Origin: Faecalimonas sp.
GTDB lineage: Bacteria; Bacillota; Clostridia; Lachnospirales; Lachnospiraceae
Length of the DNA: 64,000 nucleotides
Direction: 5' to 3'
Assembly (NCBI GenBank): GCA_029264305.1
Contig: JARICA010000018.1
Span: 97,011 to 161,010 of the forward strand
This document shows, piece after piece, positions 27,317-34,960 of this stretch (its first letter is position 1; the number at the start of each line of letters is the position of its first letter). A program made the position numbers and the translations under genes. Under the pieces are notes generated by a model. That model worked only from the letters and a program-made list of their open reading frames with translations, did not search any database and was not told the DNA's origin.

Positions 27317-28117
27317 TTATTTTACTATTATCATTTCTGATACACTATCTCTTTTGGCCACAATAATATTCACATCATCGCCGTTATACTTATTATTTCC
27401 AAGTGTCACTTCCAATTTTACCGTTTCATAGGCAAGACTTTCATAGTTATTCTCTTTACTTAAATGTCCAAGCATAACACATTGCAAATCATCATGTAGT
27501 ATATCACAAAGGAGGCGTCCTGACAATTCATTTGACAAATGCCCTTGTTCCCCTAAAACTCTTCTCTTCAATGAATATGGATAAGGTCCTACTTCAACCA
27601 TATGAATATCATGATTTGCTTCTAAAACAAGAGCATTCACACCTTTCAAGCACTCCACAATATAATTATCATAGATTCCTAAATCCGTTGCTATAGCAAT
27701 AGATTTTTTGTCTTTCTCAATACGATACCCCGTTGGTTCTATTGCATCATGCGAAATAGCAAAGGGCTTTATCTTTAATTCTCCTAAAGCAAAGGTTTTA
27801 TCCGATTGTATTTCGTGAAACAGACCCACAGGCATTTTCCCCAAACTTTTATAATTCTCTATACCTAATATCGTTCCCTTTGTTGCATAAATTGGTATTT
27901 CATATTTTCTACTAAGTACTCCTAACCCTTGAATATGATCTGAATGTTCATGGGTAATTAAAATACCATCTAATTTTTCTCCTGGAATTCCTATTTTTTC
28001 TAGACCTTCTTCAATCTTTTTTTTGCTTATCCCTGCATCAATAAGTATATTCGTATGCTCGCTTCCTACATATATACAATTGCCACTACTTCCACTAGCA
28101 ATACTACACAATTTCAT
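27317..28117 (-). CDS. MBL-fold metallohydrolase (WalJ/YycJ-like)
   Basis: A 266-residue metallo-beta-lactamase-fold protein beginning KLCSIASGSSGNCIYVG, with the metal motif THEHSDH near residue 60, a later ISHDAIEPTGY, and VLEANHDIHM. This matches the YycJ/WalJ group, linked in Bacillus to the WalRK cell-wall regulon and by others to 5'-3' exonuclease activity in DNA repair. The walRK genes are not here; it sits between coaE (4 bp gap) and degV. The ATG chosen has GGGAG six bases upstream; an earlier in-frame ATG overlaps coaE's stop. Substrate unknown. Confidence 0.85.
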   Translation of the reverse strand: MKLCSIASGSSGNCIYVGSEHTNILIDAGISKKKIEEGLEKIGIPGEKLDGILITHEHSDHIQGLGVLSRKYEIPIYATKGTILGIENYKSLGKMPVGLFHEIQSDKTFALGELKIKPFAISHDAIEPTGYRIEKDKKSIAIATDLGIYDNYIVECLKGVNALVLEANHDIHMVEVGPYPYSLKRRVLGEQGHLSNELSGRLLCDILHDDLQCVMLGHLSKENNYESLAYETVKLEVTLGNNKYNGDDVNIIVAKRDSVSEMIIVK

Positions 28118-28121
28118 ATTT

Positions 28122-28712
28122 TTATCTCCCATTGATTGCTTGTTCTATTTGCTTCCTTGTATTTTCTATTGTTCCACTATTATCTATTATTTTATGGCAG
28201 TATTTTCTAAATACGTCTTCGGGTGCTTGTGCTTTCATAACCAAATCAATTTTTTCATCATCCATAAGACGAAAAGCCTTCAATCTCTTTCTTCTCACTT
28301 TCTCGTCGGCATAAATATACCATAATTCATCACAAATCTCTTCATAATGATCTTCTAACAAAAGAGCCGACTCAATTAAAAAATATTTGCATTTCTCTTT
28401 TTTAGCTTCCTCAATTTTTCTCTTAACTTCTTCCTTGACTACTGGATGCACAATTTCATTTAGTTTTTGTAATTTTTCTGCATCGTCAAACACAATCATC
28501 CCTAGTATTTTTCTATCAATTTCTCCTTCTTTTGTCAAAATTGTTTTACCAAATACTCTAACGATTTTTTGATAACACTCTTCACCTTTCTTTTGTAATT
28601 GATGTGCTATAATATCTGTCTGGCAGATAACAGCTCCATATGCTTCTTCCATCAAATTTAAAACACAACTTTTTCCTACACCGATTCCACCTGTAATCCC
28701 AATTACTCTCAT
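28122..28712 (-). CDS. coaE: Dephospho-CoA kinase
   Basis: A 196-residue P-loop kinase that performs the last step of coenzyme A synthesis. Walker A is GITGGIGVGKSCVL at residues 5-18, followed by the CoA-site pattern CQTDIIAHQL and the family's EIVHPVVKEEV. Its start overlaps the end of polA by essentially nothing (adjacent codons), so the two are translationally linked; polA-coaE is a common clostridial and lactobacillar order. Confidence 0.95.
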   Translation of the reverse strand: MRVIGITGGIGVGKSCVLNLMEEAYGAVICQTDIIAHQLQKKGEECYQKIVRVFGKTILTKEGEIDRKILGMIVFDDAEKLQKLNEIVHPVVKEEVKRKIEEAKKEKCKYFLIESALLLEDHYEEICDELWYIYADEKVRRKRLKAFRLMDDEKIDLVMKAQAPEDVFRKYCHKIIDNSGTIENTRKQIEQAINGR

Positions 28713-31328
28713 CTATTTTGCCTCATACCAACTATTTCCTGTATGCATGTCAATATCAAGTGGGACACGCAAACAAACAGCCTGTTCCATTTCTTTTTTT
28801 AATATTTCTTTTACTTGTTCTACTTCGTCTTTATGGGCCTCAATCAAAAGTTCATCGTGTACTTGTAAAACAAGTTTTGATTTTAGTTGATTTTTTTTCA
28901 GTTCACGATTCACTCCTATCATAGCTATTTTCATAATATCTGCTGCCGTTCCCTGAATAGGAGCATTCATGGCAACTCTCTCTCCAAAAGATCTTTGCAT
29001 GAAATTGCTTGATTGTAATTCTGGAACAGGTCTTCTTCGTCCAAACAAAGTAACAACATACCCCTCTTGTTTTGCATGATTCACAGCATCATCTAGAAAT
29101 GTTTTGATTCCAGGATAAGTTTTAAAATAATTATCAATATATTCTGCTGCTTCTTTTCTTGTTATACTTAGATCTTGACTTAATCCAAAAGAACTAATTC
29201 CATATACAATACCGAAATTTACTGCTTTTGCATTTCTTCGTTCCAAATCCGTTACTTCTTCAAACGGAATATGAAAGACTTGAGATGCAGTTATGCGATG
29301 AATATCTCTCGCCTCTTTATAGGCGTTGATAAGAGATTCATCCTCTGAGCAATGAGCCAAAATACGAAGTTCAATTTGAGAATAATCTGCATCTACAAAC
29401 ACATAATCTTCTTCTGGAACAAACACCTTTCGAATCAATCGTCCAAGTTCCATTCTAATAGGGATATTTTGTAGATTAGGTTCCGTACTACTTATTCTTC
29501 CCGTTGCAGTAACTGTTTGATTAAATTTCCCATGAATTCTCCCATCTTTTTGAATGTAATTCGCTAATCCGTCCGCATATGTTGATTTTAATTTAGCTAA
29601 TTGACGATATTCTAATATTTTAGAAACAATCGGATAATCAGGTGCCAGTTTTTCTAAAACATCTGCTGCTGTCGAATATCCCGTTTTTGTTTTCTTTCCA
29701 TTAGGAAGTTCTAAATGTTCAAACAACACTATCCCCAATTGTTTTGGGGAATTAATATTAAATGTTTCCCCGGCAATTTTATATATATCTTCTTCTAACT
29801 CACTGATTTTTTCACCGAGTTGTTGTCCATAACTTTTCAATTCTTCTGCCTTTACTTTTACCCCTGCTTGTTCCATACTAAAAAGTGTAAACACTAAAGG
29901 CATTTCAATATCAGTAAATAAATGCGACATTTTTTTCTCTTCTAACAATTGGAAAAGTGAGAAAACAGATTTATATGCCGTATATGCTGCATAACAACTT
30001 TTCTTTTCTTCTTCTAATTTCTCATCAACATAAATATTCAATTGTTCTCTTGCTACATCTTCAAATTCATAATCACTCTTTAACGGATTCAGTAGATAAG
30101 AAGCAATGATTGGATCAAATGCGGCTTTTTCATTTGCAAAGACAATCCATTTCAACGCTTCTTTCATCTGACAAATAGAAATTGTTTTTACTGTAGATGT
30201 AAGTTCTGTTAATTTTTTTTGCAAATATGAAAATGAAAGCTCATCTCCAATATACATCGAATATATATCTTCATCGCTAAACGCTATTCCGATATGACTA
30301 ATTTCAGCTACAGACGCAAAAAGAGGTAAAACATTTTCTGTATTTTTCCCAAAAACAACTCCTACCACTTCTTGCATTGAAGCTCTTAAAAATATTTTCT
30401 CTGCTTCTTCTTTGGTACGAATAATCTTAAAAGAATCTTCTATATTATTTTTTAGAGATGAGACATTAAAACGCGATAACAAATTTTTAAATTCCAACTT
30501 TTGAAAGTAAATATATGCTTCTTCTGTATATAAATCACCTAACTTGGCATCGTTAAAATCATAAGTTATAGGAACATTTACATTAATCGTAACTAACTCT
30601 TTACACATCTGTGCTATAGCATATTGTTCACCTAAAGCTTTTCTTGCTCTTGGGGGGGTCACTTCACTTAAGCATTTATATGCTTCTTCAATGGAGTGAA
30701 ATTGTGTAATAATCTTTATTGCCGTTTTTTCTCCAATACTTTCAACACCCGGAATATTATCAGAAGAATCCCCCATTAGTGCTTTCAAATCGATAAATTC
30801 TTTCGGAGTCACAGAATATTTTTCACAAACATCTTCCGCATGATAATTTTCTATTTCAGTTTTTCCTTTCTTCGTTTTGGGAATACGAATTTTCACTTTT
30901 TCTGTTGCAAGCTGCAATAAATCTCTATCTCCCGAAATAATAGATACTTCCATTCCTTTTCTTTCTGCTAATACAGAAATTGTTCCTAGTAAATCATCTG
31001 CTTCATATCCTTCTTGTTCGATTAATTTAATCCCCATTGCACGAAGAACCTCTTTTATCACTGGTACTTGCTGACGCAGTTCATTTGCCATGGGTTTTCT
31101 TGTTCCTTTATATTCCTTATACATTTGATGTCTAAATGTAGGTGCATGCACATCGAATGCAACAGTTAAATATTCTGGCTTTTCCTCTTCTAATATTTTA
31201 AATAGAATATTCAAAAATCCATAAATCGCATTCGTATGAAGCCCTTCTGAATTCGTCAAATCAGGCACTCCATAAAACGCTCTGTTTAAAATGCTATGTC
31301 CATCTATCAATACAATTTTTTTGCTCAT
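28713..31328 (-). CDS. polA: DNA polymerase I
   Basis: An 871-residue family A polymerase. Residues 1 to about 290 form the 5'-3' exonuclease (IDGHSILNRAFYG, GYEADDLLGT, SGDRDLLQL, LMGDSSDNIPGVESIGEKTA). Residues about 300-465 fit the 3'-5' exonuclease fold, but I cannot find the DxE acidic metal motifs, so proofreading is probably lost, as in many Bacillota. The polymerase domain has motif A DYSQIELRILAH, motif B RRNAKAVNFGIVYGIS and motif C LQVHDELLIEA. It fills gaps in repair and removes RNA primers. First gene of the polA-coaE cluster. Confidence 0.96.
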   Translation of the reverse strand: MSKKIVLIDGHSILNRAFYGVPDLTNSEGLHTNAIYGFLNILFKILEEEKPEYLTVAFDVHAPTFRHQMYKEYKGTRKPMANELRQQVPVIKEVLRAMGIKLIEQEGYEADDLLGTISVLAERKGMEVSIISGDRDLLQLATEKVKIRIPKTKKGKTEIENYHAEDVCEKYSVTPKEFIDLKALMGDSSDNIPGVESIGEKTAIKIITQFHSIEEAYKCLSEVTPPRARKALGEQYAIAQMCKELVTINVNVPITYDFNDAKLGDLYTEEAYIYFQKLEFKNLLSRFNVSSLKNNIEDSFKIIRTKEEAEKIFLRASMQEVVGVVFGKNTENVLPLFASVAEISHIGIAFSDEDIYSMYIGDELSFSYLQKKLTELTSTVKTISICQMKEALKWIVFANEKAAFDPIIASYLLNPLKSDYEFEDVAREQLNIYVDEKLEEEKKSCYAAYTAYKSVFSLFQLLEEKKMSHLFTDIEMPLVFTLFSMEQAGVKVKAEELKSYGQQLGEKISELEEDIYKIAGETFNINSPKQLGIVLFEHLELPNGKKTKTGYSTAADVLEKLAPDYPIVSKILEYRQLAKLKSTYADGLANYIQKDGRIHGKFNQTVTATGRISSTEPNLQNIPIRMELGRLIRKVFVPEEDYVFVDADYSQIELRILAHCSEDESLINAYKEARDIHRITASQVFHIPFEEVTDLERRNAKAVNFGIVYGISSFGLSQDLSITRKEAAEYIDNYFKTYPGIKTFLDDAVNHAKQEGYVVTLFGRRRPVPELQSSNFMQRSFGERVAMNAPIQGTAADIMKIAMIGVNRELKKNQLKSKLVLQVHDELLIEAHKDEVEQVKEILKKEMEQAVCLRVPLDIDMHTGNSWYEAK

Positions 31329-31376
31329 ATTCTTTCTCCATTTATATTTTCCTGCTACATATTATATATTACATTT

Positions 31377-31412
31377 AGAAAAAGCGACAGTATCAAAGAT
31401 ACTATCGCTTTT
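31377..31412 (-). terminator. Terminator of tRNA-Leu
   Basis: A stem of about 15 bp (AAAAGCGATAGTATC with GATACTGTCGCTTTTT on the minus strand) contains one U-G pair that is only stable in minus-strand RNA. It begins nine bases after the tRNA 3' end and continues into a T run. Confidence 0.88.
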
Positions 31413-31420
31413 CATTCTAC

Positions 31421-31504
31421 TGCCGATGACCGGACTCGAACCGGTACATAGTCACCTACGTCAGATTTTGAGTCTGATGCGTCTGCCAATTCCGCCACAT
31501 CGGC
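31421..31504 (-). tRNA. tRNA-Leu (anticodon CAA)
   Basis: 84 bases fold as a class II tRNA: acceptor stem GCCGATG with CATCGGC and discriminator A; D arm GCG...CGC; anticodon stem TCAGA/TCTGA with loop CTCAAAA giving anticodon CAA (reads TTG); a long variable arm; T arm ACCGG-TTCGAGT-CCGGT. The terminal CCA is not encoded. It is a single tRNA gene with its own promoter, leader hairpin and terminator, between polA and a lipoprotein gene. Confidence 0.97.
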
Positions 31505-31508
31505 ATAT

Positions 31509-31562
31509 ACTCGACTTTCTTGAGCCGAGTATTATAATATCATGTAATCAACTTAATTGCAA
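31509..31562 (-). promoter_or_regulatory. tRNA-Leu promoter and 5' leader hairpin
   Basis: TTGCAA (31557-31562) and TATTAT (31534-31539) are 17 bp apart on the minus strand. Just downstream, ACTCGGCT and AGTCGAGT (31509-31530) form an 8-bp hairpin with one G-U pair, ending four bases before the mature tRNA; it is probably removed by RNase P. Confidence 0.65.
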
Positions 31563-31593
31563 GTGTTTTTTTCTATTTTTTTATTTTTTTAAA

Positions 31594-32232
31594 TTATACT
31601 CCTAATGCTGCTTTTGCAATTTTCCCTAAATCTGTTTCATTTGCTGTATAAGTTTTATCATTTTCTTTTTCTACGGAAACATCAAAAGTTTCTTCTTCGC
31701 CGTATTCACAATTAGAAATACGTTCCTCTAAATCTTTATATATAATTTCTGCCATTTGTTTTGTAATTTCTTCTTTTGAAGGAATTTTACCATCTTTTGC
31801 AAATTTTTCCTGAAAATCTTTTAAGAATTTTTCTTGCATTTTTGCTAGTTCTTGATCATAGTTCTCAAAACATTTCATTGGTTTAACCGTTACCGTTACT
31901 TTAAATCCATTATCTGTTTCTTTTGCATCTTTCACTGTATACTTAGCTGATTTTAACATCTTTTTGTATGCTTCACGGAACTTATTATTCAATTCATCTG
32001 GCAAAGACAATTGTTCATATCCTTTCATAAATGAATCTATTCCTTCTTTGTATAATTTCTGTGCATCTTCTTTCGATGTTTTTGTCATCTTCATATACTG
32101 CTCATATTCACCTTTAAATTGGACATCCAAACAAGAAGCTACATATTCTTTTGCATCAAACTTCGTTCCACAAGCAGTAAGCAAACACATTACCAATACC
32201 ATTAAAACTGCTACAACACTTTTCTTCTTCAT
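31594..32232 (-). CDS. Putative lipoprotein, function unknown
   Basis: A 212-residue protein with a lipoprotein signal: KKKS, a hydrophobic core, and lipobox LTAC with Cys21 as the lipidated residue. The mature part is helical and rich in Lys and Glu, with repeated Tyr/Phe-containing segments (YMKMTKTSKEDAQKLYKEGI, LSLPDELNNKFREAYKKML), and ends with a short beta-like region. It resembles the small DUF5105-type lipoproteins common in Lachnospiraceae, but I recognise no catalytic or ligand site. It would be anchored to the outer face of the membrane. It has a GAGGTG ribosome site and stands alone, between the pyk terminator and the tRNA. Confidence 0.75.
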   Translation of the reverse strand: MKKKSVVAVLMVLVMCLLTACGTKFDAKEYVASCLDVQFKGEYEQYMKMTKTSKEDAQKLYKEGIDSFMKGYEQLSLPDELNNKFREAYKKMLKSAKYTVKDAKETDNGFKVTVTVKPMKCFENYDQELAKMQEKFLKDFQEKFAKDGKIPSKEEITKQMAEIIYKDLEERISNCEYGEEETFDVSVEKENDKTYTANETDLGKIAKAALGV

Positions 32233-32307
32233 AACTAGTACACCTCACATTTTTTATTTGATATTATCATAATTTTATTCAAATTTCTATACTTTTTTTG
32301 ATATTTA

Positions 32308-32356
32308 TAACAAAAATCAAAGCAATTGCATACACGAATACAATTGCTTTGATTTT
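32308..32356 (-). terminator. Terminator of pyk
   Basis: A 16-bp perfect stem (AAAATCAAAGCAATTG and its reverse complement, 12-base loop) followed by TTTTTG on the minus strand, 11 bp after the pyk stop codon. Confidence 0.92.
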
Positions 32357-32367
32357 GTATATCTTCA

Positions 32368-33804
32368 TTATTCAATAACTGCTATTCTCATCATATTACT
32401 TACTCCATCCCTTGCTTTTTTCATTACAGGAGAAGGGATCCCTGCTGTCAGCACAACAATATCTCCTGTTTCTACTAATCGTTTTGCATTTACCAAATCA
32501 ATGGCATCATTACAAATATCTTCCGTTGTATGATATTCGATAGATTTAACTGGAAGAACCCCCCAATTAATTTGCATTTTACGAAGTGTAGATTCATTTG
32601 GAGTAACACCTATAATATCCGCTTTAGGTTTAAATTTAGAAACAACTCTTGCTGTCGCTCCCGACAGTGTTGGCGTAATAATGCATTTTGCATTTAAATT
32701 CATTGCTGTTGCAACAGAAGAATAGCCTATTGCACTAGAAATTCCTTGTCTTCTGTGCTCTTGTGCTTTTTCCAGTAAAATATCATAATCTAAATGCTCT
32801 TCTGTATTTTCAACGATATGCACCATCATTTCTAATGCTTCTACCGGATATTTTCCTTGGGCAGTCTCTCCCGATAACATAACCGCATCTGTTCCATCAT
32901 ATACCGCATTGGCAACATCTGTTACTTCTGCTCTAGTTGGTCTTGGATTTCTCATCATCGAATCTAACATTTGTGTAGCAGTAATAACTGGTTTGAAATT
33001 ATCATTACATTTTTTGATTAACATTTTTTGTAAGTATGGAACTTCTTCAGCCGGAATTTCTACACCCAAATCCCCTCTTGCCACCATAATTCCATCGGCA
33101 CAATGAATAATCTCATCAATATTACGAATTCCTTCAGCATTCTCAATTTTGGCAATAACTGGCAAAAAAGGAGCTCCGCATTCTTTTAATAATGCCTTGA
33201 TTTCAAGTACCCCTTCTACAGAACGAACAAATGACGCCGCAATAAAGTCAACACCTTGTTCAACCCCAAAAATAATATCTTCTCTATCTTTTTGTGTTAA
33301 AGCCGGAAGACGTACTGGTACATTCGGTACATTAACTCCCTTCTTAGAACCAAGTTCTCCACCATTTAACACTTTACATGTGATTTCTGTATCACTTATC
33401 CCTTTTACTTCTAGTTCGATCAGTCCATCATCAATCAAAATTCTCTTTCCTAATTCGATATCTTCTACTAGACCTTCATAACTTACGGAAACGCGTTTCT
33501 CATCTCCTTCAATTTCATCTGTTGTAAGAGTGAAAATTTCTCCTTCTTTTAGAAAAACTTTCTTATCATTTTTTAGAATTCCCGTACGAATTTCTGGCCC
33601 TTTTGTATCTAAAAGAATAGCTACCGGCTTTCCTAATTCTTCACGGATTCCTTTTAACATATCCATTCTATTTTTTTGTTCTTCGTGGTCCCCATGAGAG
33701 AAATTAAAACGTGCAATGTTCATGCCCTTTTCTACAAGTTTCTTCATTAGTTCACGATCATTTGTGTTTGGTCCCATTGTACATACAATTTTAGTTTTTC
33801 TCAT
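32368..33804 (-). CDS. pyk: Pyruvate kinase
   Basis: A 478-residue enzyme transferring phosphate from PEP to ADP. It starts MRKTKIVCTMGPNTND, has ARFNFSHGDHEEQ, the GPEIRTG motif, the active-site signature with IIAKIENAEG-type sequence (here VIAKIENAEGIRN), the metal site MVARGDLGVEI and ATQMLDSM. The extra C-terminal PEP-utiliser domain found in Bacillus pyruvate kinase is absent. I use the ATG preceded by AAAGGAT; an in-frame ATG 14 codons upstream has no ribosome site. It follows the pseudo-rhomboid gene by 58 bp. Confidence 0.96.
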   Translation of the reverse strand: MRKTKIVCTMGPNTNDRELMKKLVEKGMNIARFNFSHGDHEEQKNRMDMLKGIREELGKPVAILLDTKGPEIRTGILKNDKKVFLKEGEIFTLTTDEIEGDEKRVSVSYEGLVEDIELGKRILIDDGLIELEVKGISDTEITCKVLNGGELGSKKGVNVPNVPVRLPALTQKDREDIIFGVEQGVDFIAASFVRSVEGVLEIKALLKECGAPFLPVIAKIENAEGIRNIDEIIHCADGIMVARGDLGVEIPAEEVPYLQKMLIKKCNDNFKPVITATQMLDSMMRNPRPTRAEVTDVANAVYDGTDAVMLSGETAQGKYPVEALEMMVHIVENTEEHLDYDILLEKAQEHRRQGISSAIGYSSVATAMNLNAKCIITPTLSGATARVVSKFKPKADIIGVTPNESTLRKMQINWGVLPVKSIEYHTTEDICNDAIDLVNAKRLVETGDIVVLTAGIPSPVMKKARDGVSNMMRIAVIE

Positions 33805-33862
33805 TTTTTTATCCTTTCTTTTCCCTTTATATAATAAATAGAGCACCTATACTCTGGTTTTG

Positions 33863-34732
33863 CTATTTTATATGCTCATGAGTAAACAAGTGTTCTTGAC
33901 AATACTCATATGCCCCATTACATTTTGAACAATATCTAAATTCTAAATTAGGATCATCAATCTCTGTCCGTCCACAAACAGCACAACGATGTTTAGCACC
34001 TACTGATTGTGCTTCCGGATTCACATTAGCATTACGTATATCCCTTTGAAATTGTCTTCTACGATGTATCTGTTTTGGTGAATGTATTTTAAAATTTCTT
34101 GACAAAAAATAAAAAATCACAAAATTCAAAACAGAAACAGCTGCAGCTATTGCATTTGACTTTGTAATAAGTCCCATAATTCCCACACTATAGGCTGGTA
34201 AAAACGCTTGTAAAATCGTATAACCAAACAATACACCATCCAAAATAGCTAACCACTTCACCTTAACTGGCAAAATAAAGAATACTAAAAATTCCATTTC
34301 TGGATACATGGCAGCAAAAGCAAAAAATAAAGACAAATTCAAATACCCTGTTCCAAGTGGAAATGAAATTCCAGTAATCAGATACGCAATTATAGCTGCA
34401 ATTACATGAAACAATACTCCTGTAAAAAAGTATAAATTAAATCTGAAAGCTCCCCATGATGCTTCTAAATGTTGACCAATCATATAATATAAATATAGTG
34501 CAAACACCATAAAAATAGGACTTGATGAAGGAGGTTGCATTAGAAAAGTGACAATTCTCCAAATTTGTCCGTGCAAAATCGCACCAGCATCCATGGACAA
34601 ATGCTGATAATAGAATCCTGGATTTACAAGTGAAATAACGAATCCAACACCATATAAAACAATTATATAGTACATAAGATTATGTATTGCATATCGCCCC
34701 AATTTTCGTTCTAATTTTTGAATCCAATTCAT
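33863..34732 (-). CDS. Rhomboid-like membrane protein with C-terminal zinc ribbon (pseudoprotease)
   Basis: A 289-residue protein with about six membrane helices (about residues 20-215) and a soluble C-terminal tail. The membrane part has rhomboid-superfamily landmarks: QIWRIVTFLMQPPS, the acidic HLEASWGAFRFNLYFF of the Gx2E-GxxRF kind. However the catalytic GxSG serine and the later active-site His are missing (the corresponding region reads GTGYLNLSLFFAF), so it resembles Derlin-like or other inactive rhomboids. The tail (about 250-289) is a zinc ribbon: CAVC...CSKC...C...H...H. I start at the ATG before NWIQKLE with GGAGG upstream at a long 11-base spacing. It precedes pyk. Function unknown. 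Confidence 0.7.
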   Translation of the reverse strand: MNWIQKLERKLGRYAIHNLMYYIIVLYGVGFVISLVNPGFYYQHLSMDAGAILHGQIWRIVTFLMQPPSSSPIFMVFALYLYYMIGQHLEASWGAFRFNLYFFTGVLFHVIAAIIAYLITGISFPLGTGYLNLSLFFAFAAMYPEMEFLVFFILPVKVKWLAILDGVLFGYTILQAFLPAYSVGIMGLITKSNAIAAAVSVLNFVIFYFLSRNFKIHSPKQIHRRRQFQRDIRNANVNPEAQSVGAKHRCAVCGRTEIDDPNLEFRYCSKCNGAYEYCQEHLFTHEHIK

Positions 34733-34771
34733 AAAACTATATTCCTCCATATTTTACTTAACATGAGATTT

Positions 34772-34800
34772 ATTCTACCTTTTACTAACTAATTTGTCAA
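34772..34800 (-). promoter_or_regulatory. Promoter of the rhomboid-like gene (and pyk)
   Basis: TTGACA (34795-34800) and TAGAAT (34772-34777) with a 17-bp spacer on the minus strand, about 35 bp before the gene start. Confidence 0.72.
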
Positions 34801-34852
34801 TTCAATCCAAAGAGTTTACATGTTTTTAACATTTTCAGTATTAATTTTCCAA

Positions 34853-34881
34853 TTGTGTTTTTTTTATGATTGTCGTATAAT
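34853..34881 (+). promoter_or_regulatory. Promoter of the activase fusion gene
   Basis: TTGTGT (34853-34858) and TATAAT (34876-34881), 17 bp apart, leaving a leader of roughly 70 bases before the start at 34961. Confidence 0.65.
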
Positions 34882-34960
34882 GTAGTGTATTGTAAAAAAT
34901 ATGATTTTTTATATTAATAGGAAACAATAGATACTTATATATAGTAAGGAGTAGTTAAAT

